Assembly (NCBI GenBank): GCA_945868845.1
Contig: CAMBMS010000005.1
Span: 62,001 to 126,000, forward strand
DNA length: 64,000 nucleotides
Reading direction: 5' to 3'
From: Asaia bogorensis
Lineage (GTDB): Bacteria; Pseudomonadota; Alphaproteobacteria; Acetobacterales; Acetobacteraceae
Made by a program: the position numbers and the translations under genes. Positions 1-8,055 of this stretch are shown piece by piece; position 1 is the first letter of the stretch; every line of letters starts with the position of its first letter. The notes below the pieces were generated by a model. It did no database searches and was not told the DNA's origin. It worked only from the letters and a program-made list of their open reading frames with translations.

Positions 1-56
1 GTCAGGGCCTCGACGGTGCCAAGGGTTTGCTCGCTGATTTCATTCGGGGGGCACAT
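1..56 (-). CDS. sufB: Probable SufB start (Fe-S assembly), cut by window edge
   Basis: Only the first 18 codons are present, reading leftward off the window from ATG at 56-54 (MCPPNEISEQTLGTVEAL). The start lies 2 nt after the stop of the Rrf2 regulator, so the two genes are co-transcribed. In alphaproteobacteria an Rrf2 regulator commonly heads the suf operon, with sufB next. SufB is part of the SufBCD scaffold that builds iron-sulfur clusters in the cytosol. The call rests mainly on context, because the N-terminus of SufB is variable and no diagnostic motif is in view. Confidence 0.45.
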   Translation of the reverse strand, partial: MCPPNEISEQTLGTVEAL

Positions 57-58
57 GG

Positions 59-529
59 TTATTCGGCCGCGGCGATAGGTTGCGTGGGGTGTGGCAGGCG
101 GAAGGCGCGTGGGATGGCCGATTGCTGCATATCCGCCAGGGTGATAGCGCCCAGCGCCGATTGAATAGCTTCGTTCACCGGATCCCAACGGCCGGCGACG
201 GGGCAGAGGCTGGAAGTTTCGCAAGCGGTGGCCGCGCCGTCGACGCAGGCGGTGAGCGCGATCGGGCCGTCGATGGCGGCAATCACGTCGGAAACCGGAA
301 TCGCAGCGAGCGGGCGCATCAACCGGTAGCCGCCACGCGCGCCGCGCTGCGAGGCGACGAAACCGGCGCCGGCCAGGGCCTTCAGCACCTTCGCTACAGT
401 GGGCTCGGGAATGCCGATGGCGGCGGCGACGCCGGGGGAGGTCTGCACGGCCTTCCCGCTCGCGTTTGCATGGGAGAGGCGGACCAGCACCACCACGGCG
501 TAATCCGTCAGTTTGGACAGCCTGAGCAT
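59..529 (-). CDS. Rrf2-family Fe-S-responsive regulator of the SUF operon
   Basis: 156-residue cytosolic DNA-binding regulator. The N-terminus MLRLSKLTDYAVVVLVRL is the typical Rrf2 winged-helix opening, followed by the recognition region (GIPEPTVAKVLKALAGAGF) and the wing (RGARGGYRL). Three cysteines in the pattern C-x7-C-x5-C (TACVDGAATACETSSLCP) match the cluster-binding loop of IscR/Rrf2 proteins, so it probably senses Fe-S status. A longer reading frame runs upstream to 730, but family alignment supports the ATG at 529. The next gene starts 2 nt downstream and is probably sufB, so this protein likely controls its own suf operon. It could alternatively be another Rrf2 type such as a nitric-oxide or cysteine sensor. 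Confidence 0.85.
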   Translation of the reverse strand: MLRLSKLTDYAVVVLVRLSHANASGKAVQTSPGVAAAIGIPEPTVAKVLKALAGAGFVASQRGARGGYRLMRPLAAIPVSDVIAAIDGPIALTACVDGAATACETSSLCPVAGRWDPVNEAIQSALGAITLADMQQSAIPRAFRLPHPTQPIAAAE

Positions 530-547
530 GAGGGACCCCGAAATATC

Positions 548-562
548 GGACCTGGATGGTCC
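548..562. promoter_or_regulatory. Inverted repeat, possible autoregulatory operator
   Basis: GGACC-N5-GGTCC lies 19 nt upstream of the Rrf2 start codon. A second, weaker dyad CCT-N5-AGG follows at 561-571. The position fits an operator overlapping the promoter of the Rrf2/suf transcript. No known consensus is matched, so this is positional inference only. Confidence 0.3.
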
Positions 563-738
563 TATTTCAGGGAAATGGCGTGTCCCGCCTGCCTCGTCAA
601 GGGGTTGGCGTCGGGGGATTGATGTTAGCGGATGGCCCCGTAGGAGGAGGCGCCGAGGCCGGGGCAGGCGCAGCCGGAACCGACCCGGCAGGCGGCGGGC
701 AACTGGCAGGTATAATTTCCCGAATAGCACATATAGCG

Positions 739-1000
739 CTAGGGCACCGCGCCACGCAGCATCGGCACGCCGAGGGGGCCGTCGCGCGTGGGATCGTAGG
801 CGCGGTTGAGGTCGCGGTCCTTTGGCTGACGGTCAGCCACGAGGGCGAGGGCGTGGTAGCCGGGCGGTGGCTGCGGCGTGGTGGCAGCACCGGCCACCAC
901 GCCGCGCCCACCGCCGGCCAAGGTCATAGGGATTGGTGCAAGCCATCAGGCCAGAGGCGAAGGTAACCAGCACCGCGCCGACCATGAATGAACGCTTCAT
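739..1000 (-). pseudogene. Decayed glycine-zipper lipoprotein gene
   Basis: A good ribosome site (AGGAGA) precedes ATG at 1000 and a lipoprotein signal peptide, MKRSFMVGAVLVTFASGLMACTNPYDL, with the cleavable lipobox LMAC written in its last residues. After TNPYDL the reading continues only in a different frame as GGGRGVVAGAATTPQPPPGY and ends at a TAG at 741-739. Intact relatives in Acetobacteraceae carry a glycine-zipper hairpin between these two blocks. Here that hairpin is missing and the frame is shifted, so the gene looks deleted internally and non-functional. It could still encode a short lipoprotein with a scrambled tail. Confidence 0.5.
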
Positions 1001-1112
1001 CGTGCATCTCTCCTGTTTCCTGCGCGGTCGCCCCGCCTCGCCAGGGGGCACGGGGGAAAACAATAGATGTGAGCTGATACGTCCTAAGCGCAGAGTGCGG
1101 AAAAATGAGGAA

Positions 1113-1132
1113 AGACATGAAACAAAATGTCT
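1113..1132. repeat. AGACAT-N8-ATGTCT inverted repeat
   Basis: Perfect 6+6 dyad in the divergent gap between the decayed lipoprotein gene and the extradiol dioxygenase, about 70 nt before the dioxygenase start. It could be an operator for the catabolic gene or a chance dyad. No regulator gene adjoins it. Confidence 0.2.
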
Positions 1133-1201
1133 CAACCTCGGATGAGCGTGACCGCGCGGTCGTTCACCCTTATGTTAGCGCGGAAAGGGGGAGGCTCCGC
1201 C

Positions 1202-2203
1202 ATGTCCATCCAGGCTCTCGGCTACATCGCCATCGGCTCCGACCGGCTGGCCGACTGGTCCGACTACGCCACCGGCTTCCTCGGCATGCAGCAGGTGGAG
1301 CGCGGCAATGCGGCCGTGGCGTTCCGCATGGACGACCGCCAGCAGCGCCTGCTGGTGGATCGCGCGCTGGGCGAGGGCGCGCATGTGTTCGGCTGGGAAG
1401 TGGCGGACGCTGCGGCGCTGGACGCGCTGGCCGCGCGCCTGGAGGCCGCCGGCACAAAGGTCACGCGCGGAGATGCCGCACTATCCGGGCAACGCTGCGC
1501 TCGAGAAATAATCCGCTTCGCCGACCCGCTCGGCAACGCGCTGGAAGCGTTCTGGGGTGGTGCCGTCGATGACCGCCCCTTCACGCCAGGACGCACCATC
1601 TCCGGCTTTCGCACCGGCGCGCTGGGCATGGGCCACGCCGTCCTGATGGTGGAACGTCTGGACGGCGCCCTGCCCTTCTACCGCGACACGCTCGGCTTTC
1701 GGGTCAGCGACTACCTGACCCAACCCTTCCGCGGCTATTTCTTCCACGTCAACGCCCGCCACCATAGCTTCGCCATGCTGGAGACCGGCCGCAACGCCAT
1801 GCACCACATGATGGTGGAGCTCTACTCGCTCGACGATGTCGGCCAGGGCTACGATCTGGCACTCGGCCAGGAAGGCCGCGTCATGACCACGCTCGGCCGC
1901 CACCCGAACGATCTCGTCACCTCGTTCTACGCCAAGTCCCCCTCAGGCTTCATGGTCGAATATGGCTGGGGCGGACGAGAGGTGGACGACGCAACCTGGC
2001 AGGTCACCGAGGTCACCGTCGGCCCCAGCCTCTGGGGCCACGACCGAGTCTGGCTACCCGCCGACCAACGCGCGCAAGCCCGCGCCATGCGCCTGAAAGC
2101 CGCGCAGGATGGTCACCGCGCCCCTGTGCAGGTCATCCCCGGCAATTTCCAACCCATGTTCGGCGCCTGCCCCTGGTGGGACGCGCTGAAACAGCGGGAC
2201 TAA
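1202..2203 (+). CDS. Type I extradiol ring-cleavage dioxygenase (VOC fold)
   Basis: 333 residues, the usual length of two-domain enzymes such as BphC and HsaC, which cleave catechols next to the hydroxyls using Fe(II) or Mn(II). The second domain carries the metal triad: His145 (GMGHAVLM), His202 (MHHMMVE) and Glu253 (MVEYGWG). His187/188 in ARHHSF is the likely catalytic base region. Start chosen at 1202 because GGGGGAGG sits just upstream and MSIQALGYIAIG is the normal family opening; upstream in-frame codons are not conserved-looking. The gene stands alone with no ring hydroxylase or hydrolase beside it, so the substrate (2,3-dihydroxybiphenyl-like or steroid catechol) is unknown. Confidence 0.85.
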   Translation: MSIQALGYIAIGSDRLADWSDYATGFLGMQQVERGNAAVAFRMDDRQQRLLVDRALGEGAHVFGWEVADAAALDALAARLEAAGTKVTRGDAALSGQRCAREIIRFADPLGNALEAFWGGAVDDRPFTPGRTISGFRTGALGMGHAVLMVERLDGALPFYRDTLGFRVSDYLTQPFRGYFFHVNARHHSFAMLETGRNAMHHMMVELYSLDDVGQGYDLALGQEGRVMTTLGRHPNDLVTSFYAKSPSGFMVEYGWGGREVDDATWQVTEVTVGPSLWGHDRVWLPADQRAQARAMRLKAAQDGHRAPVQVIPGNFQPMFGACPWWDALKQRD

Positions 2204-2225
2204 CCACCCCGCGCGGCGGAAAGCT

Positions 2226-2420
2226 TCACGCGAAGCTTTCCTCAGGCCATGTCGCCACATTGAGATGTCTGCGGATCTTGTGCGCCCCCGTCCCGGAAAA
2301 CATGGCATTCGATGTGAACTTGGTGCCGTTCTCCGAGACGATTATCCTCGGCTTGCCGCGCCCCGATCGCCTGACATTTCATCGCGCAAGGCAAACCCAT
2401 GCAGAACGGCTGCGCAACAC
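2226..2420. mobile_element. Scrambled IS3-family transposase remnant
   Basis: Two pieces of the DDE domain of an IS3-type OrfB are visible in opposite orientations. On the minus strand, 2360-2301 reads RGKPRIIVSENGTKFTSNAM, matching the catalytic-Asp region usually written VSDNGTEFTSNA (the Asp is Glu here). This frame continues to a TGA at 2228-2226. On the plus strand, 2375-2410 reads HFIAQGKPMQNG, matching the motif that normally follows some 20-30 residues later in the same protein. An inversion or nested insertion plus decay would explain the arrangement. No terminal inverted repeats were recognised. This accounts for most of the 330-nt gap between the dioxygenase and the AI-2E-type permease. 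Confidence 0.6.
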
Positions 2421-2530
2421 TGACCAGCTCCGCTGATCGCATGTCGCTCAACCCGCGCCGAACGGCGAAAAACCCGCCGAAGCTCTAATCGACACTGGAT
2501 GAAAATTCAGGGGCAGGTCACCAGGCACCA

Positions 2531-3616
2531 TCACCCCTCGTTCGCTGGATCCTTCGCCGCATGCCATTCTGCGATCAGCGTATATCCGACAGCCAGTAGC
2601 ACGGGGCCTAGAAAAATACCGAGCAAGCCGAACGCCAGCGCCCCACCAAGTACACCAAGAACAGTAAGCAAATAGGGCAGATGGGCGCCGCGGGCGATGA
2701 ACCAGGGGCGAATAACGTTATCGGCGCCAGATATTCCGACCCCACCATAAACCGCAAGGAAAAGCCCCCAGCCAATCTGGTCGGAGCTGAACAGCCATAA
2801 GGTGGCGGGGATCCAGACCACGGGCGAACCGATGGGCAGGATGGAGAGAAAGCCAGCGACGGCACCGAGTAGCACTGGACGCGGCACCCCGGAAATCCAA
2901 AGCCCGATGGCAGTGAGGATACCTTGGACGATGGCGGTCCCAAGAATACCGTAGACCGTCCCACGCACGGTGGCACCAGTCACGACGATTAAACGTTCGG
3001 CGCGCGGGCCGGCGATATGGTGCAGCAGGGCGTTGATCCGCCCGGCGATCAGCTCGGCATGCAAATAGAAAAAAAACGCGATTAACAAGGAAAGTAGGAA
3101 CAGCAGAACGCCCTGCGCGATGCCTAGCAGCAGGCTGAACACGCCCTCCGCCAGGATACCGAAATAGGGGCGCAAGGTTTCCCCCAGGATTGCCAGATCT
3201 TCCGCCGAGCGGTTCCAGAGACTGGACAGCGTGGGGCCCACCACGGGCACATCGACCAGCCAGCCAGGGGCCTTTGGTAGGCCGCGCGCCATGGCCTCCT
3301 GCACGACATGGCGGAGATTATTGACCTCGTTCGCACCATCCGGCGCGACAAGGGCGAGCGGCAGGACGACGACGATGGCGGTCAGGCTCACCATCAACCC
3401 AGCAATCGCCCCACGCCGCCAGCGCAGATGGATACGCAACCATTCATGCACGGGCCAAGTGGCGAAGACGAGAATCGCCGACCAGAGAATAGCCGATAGA
3501 AAAGGGGCAAGGACCAGGAAGCAGCCTATGGCGACACCGCCGAGCAGCAAGCCCATCAGGATCCGTTCGGCAAGCATATGCAGGCGATCCTCACTTGTTT
3601 CTTTCACACCATCCAA
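2531..3616 (-). CDS. AI-2E family (PerM/YdiK-like) membrane permease
   Basis: 361-residue inner-membrane protein with about eight hydrophobic segments (around residues 18-38, 40-58, 68-90, 155-190, 215-240, 245-275, 280-300 and 310-350). The family signature regions are present: GAVAGFLSILPIGSPVVWIP in the middle and a C-terminal glycine-rich helix pair (LLTVLGVLGGALAFGLLGIF). Members export or exchange small molecules, with AI-2 and Na+/H+ roles reported, but substrates are mostly unknown. The gene is divergent from hydroxypyruvate isomerase with a 70-nt gap, so the two share a promoter region but need not be related in function. Confidence 0.88.
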   Translation of the reverse strand: MDGVKETSEDRLHMLAERILMGLLLGGVAIGCFLVLAPFLSAILWSAILVFATWPVHEWLRIHLRWRRGAIAGLMVSLTAIVVVLPLALVAPDGANEVNNLRHVVQEAMARGLPKAPGWLVDVPVVGPTLSSLWNRSAEDLAILGETLRPYFGILAEGVFSLLLGIAQGVLLFLLSLLIAFFFYLHAELIAGRINALLHHIAGPRAERLIVVTGATVRGTVYGILGTAIVQGILTAIGLWISGVPRPVLLGAVAGFLSILPIGSPVVWIPATLWLFSSDQIGWGLFLAVYGGVGISGADNVIRPWFIARGAHLPYLLTVLGVLGGALAFGLLGIFLGPVLLAVGYTLIAEWHAAKDPANEG

Positions 3617-3686
3617 CCGGCATACGCACTGGTCAATCCACCTACCCGCCTGTAGCCTCTATCAACCCTGGGGGAGGAGACCGCGC

Positions 3687-4466
3687 ATGCCACGCTTGGC
3701 AGCCAATCTGTCGATGATGTTCAACGAAGTTCCATTCCTGGATCGCTTCGTTGCCGCGCGTGCGGCCGGGTTCGATGCGGTGGAGTTCCTGGATCCTTAC
3801 GATTTCCCGGCCGCCGATTTGCGCCGCCGCCTCGATGACAACGGCCTGACCCAAGCTTTGTTCAACATGCCCCCCGGCAACTGGGCCAATGGCGAACGCG
3901 GCCTGGCCTCGCTGCCCGGACGGCAGGGCGAATTTCGCGACGGGGTAAAAAAGGCGCTGGATTACGCGGGCACACTGAACTGCCGGCTGATCCACTGCAT
4001 GGCCGGCATCCCCGATGCCGCGGTGACCCCCGGCACGGCAGCGGCGCTATACGCTGCGAACCTTGCCTGGGCCGCCGAACAGGCAGGGCCGGCCGGCGTC
4101 CGCCTCTGCATCGAACCGATCAATCATCGCGACATGCCCGGCTATCATTTGCACACGCAGGCACAGGGTGCGGCGGTGGTGGCGGCGCTGGGCACGGACC
4201 GGGTCGGCCTGCAATTCGATCTCTATCACTGCCAGATCACCGAAGGCGACGTGACCAAGCGGATGGAAAAATATCTTCCCATCATCGCGCATATGCAGAT
4301 CGCCGATGTGCCGGCGCGCCACGAACCGGGCACTGGCGAAATGGGCTGGGAGTTTATTTTCCGCCGCATGGATGAGCTTGGCTATACGGGCTATGTCGGC
4401 TGCGAATATCGCCCCGCCGGTGATACCGTCGCGGGCCTTATATGGCGCAAAAAATTCCGCGTTTGA
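3687..4466 (+). CDS. hyi: Hydroxypyruvate isomerase
   Basis: 259-residue TIM-barrel enzyme of the xylose-isomerase-like family. It interconverts hydroxypyruvate and tartronate semialdehyde. MPRLAANLSMMFNEVPFLDR is the standard N-terminus of Hyi, preceded by GGGGGAGGAG. The catalytic glutamates are in LCIEPINHRD and GCEYRPAG, with metal-binding His and Asp in FDLYHCQ. The frame is open far upstream but that part has no homology. Tartronate-semialdehyde reductase starts 13 nt downstream, so the pair forms the end of the glyoxylate-to-glycerate route; glyoxylate carboligase (gcl) is not in the window. Confidence 0.87.
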   Translation: MPRLAANLSMMFNEVPFLDRFVAARAAGFDAVEFLDPYDFPAADLRRRLDDNGLTQALFNMPPGNWANGERGLASLPGRQGEFRDGVKKALDYAGTLNCRLIHCMAGIPDAAVTPGTAAALYAANLAWAAEQAGPAGVRLCIEPINHRDMPGYHLHTQAQGAAVVAALGTDRVGLQFDLYHCQITEGDVTKRMEKYLPIIAHMQIADVPARHEPGTGEMGWEFIFRRMDELGYTGYVGCEYRPAGDTVAGLIWRKKFRV

Positions 4467-4479
4467 GAAGGATCGAAAA

Positions 4480-5364
4480 ATGAAAATTGGTTTTGTCGGC
4501 CTGGGCATCATGGGCCGCCCCATGGCCATCAACCTGAAGAATGGCGGGCACGACATCTTCGCCCCCGAGCGCAAAAGCCTGACCGAGGAGATGCGCGCCA
4601 ACGCGACCATCCTCACCGATGCCACCGCGGTGGCGCAGGCGTCGGAGGTGGTGATCCTGATGGTGCCTGACACCCCCGACGTGGAATTCGCACTGTTCGG
4701 CCCCGGAGGCGTCGCCGGCGGCCTAAACACGGGCAGCCTGGTCATCGACATGTCCTCAATCAGCCCGATGGACACCAAGCGCTTTGCGGAAAAAATCAAC
4801 GCGCTCGGCTGCGACTATGTCGATGCCCCGGTCTCCGGCGGCGAGGTCGGTGCCAAGGGCGCCACGCTCACCATCATGGCCGGCGGCACGGACACGGCCT
4901 TCGCCCGCGCCCAGCCGTTGTTTGAACTGATGGGGAAGAATATCACCCATGTCGGCCCCGTCGGCACCGGGCAGGTCTGCAAGGTGGCGAACCAGATTAT
5001 CGTCGCCCTGAACATCCAGGCGGTGGCAGAGGCCCTGGTCTTCGCCGCCCGTGCCGGCGCCGATCCGGCGAAGGTGCGCCAAGCAATCACCGGCGGCTTC
5101 GCCTCCTCGCGCGTGCTGGAACTGCACGCGGAACGGATGATCAACCGCACCTTCAACCCTGGCTTCCGCATCCGCCTGCACCAGAAGGATTTGAACCTCG
5201 CCCTGTCCTCTGCCCGCGAACTGGGCCTCGCGCTGCCCAACACGGCGATCGTGCAGCAGATGATGTCCTCGGTCGCCACGCATGGCGGGGCGGACCTCGA
5301 TCATTCGGCGCTGGTGCAAGCCATCGAGGGGCTGGGCGGCTTTGCCCTCCCGGATCGAAAATAA
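4480..5364 (+). CDS. glxR: 2-hydroxy-3-oxopropionate (tartronate semialdehyde) reductase
   Basis: 294-residue beta-hydroxyacid dehydrogenase reducing tartronate semialdehyde to D-glycerate with NAD(P)H. The Rossmann motif GLGIMGRPM is at residues 7-15, the substrate-binding motif DAPVSGGEVGA around 115-125, the catalytic lysine is Lys168 in GQVCKVANQ, and the C-terminal helix carries the conserved KDLNLAL. Start taken at ATG 4480 behind GAAGGA. It lies in an operon with hyi. Close paralogues (3-hydroxyisobutyrate dehydrogenase) share these motifs, and the hyi neighbour decides the call. The symbols garR and glxR are both in use for this enzyme. Confidence 0.88.
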   Translation: MKIGFVGLGIMGRPMAINLKNGGHDIFAPERKSLTEEMRANATILTDATAVAQASEVVILMVPDTPDVEFALFGPGGVAGGLNTGSLVIDMSSISPMDTKRFAEKINALGCDYVDAPVSGGEVGAKGATLTIMAGGTDTAFARAQPLFELMGKNITHVGPVGTGQVCKVANQIIVALNIQAVAEALVFAARAGADPAKVRQAITGGFASSRVLELHAERMINRTFNPGFRIRLHQKDLNLALSSARELGLALPNTAIVQQMMSSVATHGGADLDHSALVQAIEGLGGFALPDRK

Positions 5365-5572
5365 GGTAGTGAGGATAGGGGCCGGTGCCAGACTTAAATT
5401 GGCCCAAATAAAAAAAGCGCCCCTTATCTGAATTGGGAAGTTCGTCCCATTTGACGAGCGCTGACTGCATTTCGGAATGATTATGCCATAGGATAGGCGG
5501 AACCGATCGTAATTGGCCGGATTATTTTCGTGCTCTGGTTGCATTCATCTCCAAAAAGGATAGCGCGCCGTG

Positions 5573-6451
5573 ATGCAATTTTCCGAGATTGGCCAACAAT
5601 TGCGCGCCTATCGCCTGGAAGCCGGCTTGCGGGCCGAGGAGATCGCGGCCCGCCTCGGGGTCTCGCGTGCGGCGCTGTACCGCTACGAAAAAGGTGAGGT
5701 GATCAAGCTCGACACGATCAAGCGGCTGGCCGAACTGCTCAAAATCTCGCCGATGTCGCTGCTGGGGGTCGGCGTTAAATATTACACGCACCCAGTCAGT
5801 TTTTTTGAACGACTGCGCCAGGTGGAGGAAACCATCGATCAGGTGCTCCAGCTCGCGGGGCCCTTCTGCTACGTCACCGCCTCCGACTCGTTCGAAGTTG
5901 CCTTACAGGAAATGATGCAGGACATCGCCGAGCAGGCCGGGGTGGACAGGACGGCCATGTGGGCGGCGAATGAACAATTGCTCGGCATCCTGGCAGCACG
6001 GCGGCGTGTCTATGCCATGCGCCGGCCGAACATCATTGCGATGATCTCCACCGGCGCCGTGCAACGTTTTCTGGAATCCGGTATCGGCGGCGGGATCGGC
6101 ATGTCGGAACGGGTGCGCCAGCTTTGCCGCAACGCCGCGCAGCACGAAATCGAACATATTGCCAATCTAATGGAATCGGAGCCAATGGGCCTGCAATTCG
6201 GCCTGCTGACAGGGCAGGAGCCGACCTCTGGGTTCGAGATTCTGCGCTCGCGCGACCGCGCCAGCCTAGTGATCAATCCGTTCCGCGCCGACACCCACCC
6301 GAGCGGACAAACCGGCGTAGCAATGATCACCAGCGCCGAGGAAGCGATCAACGCCCACCAACGCGTCGCGGAAACCGCCTGGCGCAACGCCGTAAAGGGC
6401 CCGGCGGGCGCGGCCCGGCTGCGCCAACTAGTCGCAGTGGCCGGCGGGTAG
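5573..6451 (+). CDS. XRE-type helix-turn-helix regulator with large sensor domain
   Basis: 292 residues. Residues 1-60 form an XRE HTH (IGQQLRAYRLEAGLRAEEIA, then RLGVSRAALYRYEKGEVIKL). The remaining 230 residues form a C-terminal domain I cannot name, probably ligand-sensing. Tandem starts GTG 5570 and ATG 5573 follow AAGGA; I use the ATG. It lies 200 nt downstream of hyi/glxR in the same direction and could regulate them or the sulfur genes that follow. A 200-nt gap without recognisable genes precedes it. Confidence 0.8.
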   Translation: MQFSEIGQQLRAYRLEAGLRAEEIAARLGVSRAALYRYEKGEVIKLDTIKRLAELLKISPMSLLGVGVKYYTHPVSFFERLRQVEETIDQVLQLAGPFCYVTASDSFEVALQEMMQDIAEQAGVDRTAMWAANEQLLGILAARRRVYAMRRPNIIAMISTGAVQRFLESGIGGGIGMSERVRQLCRNAAQHEIEHIANLMESEPMGLQFGLLTGQEPTSGFEILRSRDRASLVINPFRADTHPSGQTGVAMITSAEEAINAHQRVAETAWRNAVKGPAGAARLRQLVAVAGG

Positions 6452-6473
6452 TGCCTCGGTCTATGCTGCGCGG

Positions 6474-7196
6474 ATGACCGAAGCCCTGTTTCTCGACCAG
6501 CCGGAATTACAACAAACCTCCGCCACGGTGATATCCGCTAATGCGACTGCGATCGTGCTGGATCGCACCGTTTTCTACGCCCGTTCCGGAGGCCAACCGG
6601 GCGATGCAGGGGCGCTCCGCTGGCACGGCGGAAAAACAATGATCGCCGACACGATCAAGGGTGCGGACGGGGAGATCCTGCATGTGCCGGGCCAGGGCAG
6701 CCCCCTCCCCCCCCCCGGTGCCGAGGTCACCGCGATCATCGACTGGGATCGCCGGCACCGATTAATGCGCATGCACACCGCTATGCATCTGCTGTGCAGC
6801 CTGATCAAGGGCTCCAAGGTGACGGGCGGAGCGGTCGGGTTGGACAAGTCTCGCCTCGATTTCGATCTACCCAACCCGCCGCCGAAGGAAGAGCTGGAGG
6901 AAAAACTTAATTCTCTGATCGCTGCCGACCTCCCGGTGCGATTCGAATGGGTGGATGAGGCGCGATTGGATGACGACCCCGGCCTGGTTCGTACCATGTC
7001 CGTGCAGCCGCCGCGCGGGGCCGGCCGGCTACGCCTGCTGCTTGTCGGCACGGCGGAAAATCTAGTTGATCTGCAACCCTGCGGCGGTACGCATGTGTCT
7101 CGTACGGGTGAGATTGGACCCATGCGCGTGATCAAGATCGAAAACAAGGGCCGGCAAAACCGGCGCATCATCATTGCATTCGCAGGAGAAAGTTAA
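6474..7196 (+). CDS. Alanyl-tRNA editing protein (AlaX type)
   Basis: 240 residues. Free-standing homologue of the AlaRS editing domain that hydrolyses mis-charged Ser- or Gly-tRNA(Ala). The four zinc ligands are visible: His101 and His105 in HTAMHLL, Cys203 and His207 in CGGTHV. The beta-barrel region FYARSGGQPGD near the N-terminus matches the AlaX/ThrRS second-domain fold. It lacks the long C-terminal extension of AlaX-L. It is followed 2 nt later by sseA, so the two are translationally coupled. There is no clear Shine-Dalgarno before its own ATG. Confidence 0.86.
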   Translation: MTEALFLDQPELQQTSATVISANATAIVLDRTVFYARSGGQPGDAGALRWHGGKTMIADTIKGADGEILHVPGQGSPLPPPGAEVTAIIDWDRRHRLMRMHTAMHLLCSLIKGSKVTGGAVGLDKSRLDFDLPNPPPKEELEEKLNSLIAADLPVRFEWVDEARLDDDPGLVRTMSVQPPRGAGRLRLLLVGTAENLVDLQPCGGTHVSRTGEIGPMRVIKIENKGRQNRRIIIAFAGES

Positions 7197-7198
7197 AG

Positions 7199-8050
7199 AT
7201 GGAACCACCAATGGGACCAATCATCAGCACGGCATGGCTTGCCACCGAATTAGGAAAATCCGACCTGATGCTATTCGATGCCACCAAATATCTACCCAAT
7301 GAAAACCGCGACGGCCGCGCCGAATTCCTCGCTGCGCATATCCCTGGCTCGCGCTATTTCGACATCGACGAATTCGCCGATCAGGATTCCGATCTCCCGC
7401 ACATGATCCCAACCGTCGGAAGGTTTGAAAAACTGACCTCCACATTGGGAATTACGAACACCACGCGCGTGGTGTTCTACGACCAGAAAGGCATCGCCAG
7501 TTCCGCCCGCGGCTGGTGGCTGATGGGTTTGTTCGGCCACGACAACGCCACCGTCCTGGATGGCGGATTGCCGAAATGGCGCAAGGAAGGCCGCGCGGTG
7601 GCAAGCGGAGCCCCCCTCGCAGCCCCGGCCAGCCATTACATCGCCGCCTTCCGGCCACAGCGTCTGCGCGGCGTCGGCGACGTGATGGGCAATCTCGCAA
7701 CGCAGACCGAATTGGTGCTGGACGCCCGCGCGGTGGGCCGCTTTACCGGCGCACAGAAAGAAATACGCCCGGGCGTCCGCTCCGGCCACATCCCCTACTC
7801 CGCCAACCTCCCCTACAACGAATTACTGTCCGCCGATGGCACGTTCCTCGCGCCGGATGCCTTGCGCACCCGCTTCGCGCAGGCCGGCGTTGACGGCAAG
7901 AAACCAGTCATCACCACCTGCGGATCCGGGGTTACCGCCTGTATCCTGACTATGGGCATGCAATTAGCCGGCCTGCCCGCCGCCGCCGTCTACGACGGGT
8001 CCTGGACCGAATGGGGCAGCCGCGCCGATACCCCGGTTGAGACACAGTAA
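7199..8050 (+). CDS. sseA: 3-mercaptopyruvate sulfurtransferase
   Basis: 283 residues with two rhodanese domains. The C-terminal domain has the active-site loop Cys241-GSGVTA, which is the mercaptopyruvate-type loop rather than the CRxGxR loop of thiosulfate sulfurtransferase. It transfers sulfur from 3-mercaptopyruvate to thiols or cyanide in the cytosol. AGGAGAAAG lies 9 nt before ATG 7199, deciding the start over the internal ATG four codons on. It sits directly upstream of metC, so the operon concentrates on cysteine and methionine sulfur. Confidence 0.9.
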   Translation: MEPPMGPIISTAWLATELGKSDLMLFDATKYLPNENRDGRAEFLAAHIPGSRYFDIDEFADQDSDLPHMIPTVGRFEKLTSTLGITNTTRVVFYDQKGIASSARGWWLMGLFGHDNATVLDGGLPKWRKEGRAVASGAPLAAPASHYIAAFRPQRLRGVGDVMGNLATQTELVLDARAVGRFTGAQKEIRPGVRSGHIPYSANLPYNELLSADGTFLAPDALRTRFAQAGVDGKKPVITTCGSGVTACILTMGMQLAGLPAAAVYDGSWTEWGSRADTPVETQ

Positions 8051-8055
8051 AAATC

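Noticed and set aside
556-966. Plus-strand frames in the gap right of the Rrf2 regulator.
   Set aside because: Antisense to the decayed lipoprotein gene; Arg/Gly-rich composition typical of shadow frames in GC-rich DNA.
5375-5430. AGGGGC and GCCCCT around an A-run upstream of the XRE gene as a terminator.
   Set aside because: The 34-nt loop is long, pairing is short, and the A-run is on the wrong side for plus-strand termination.
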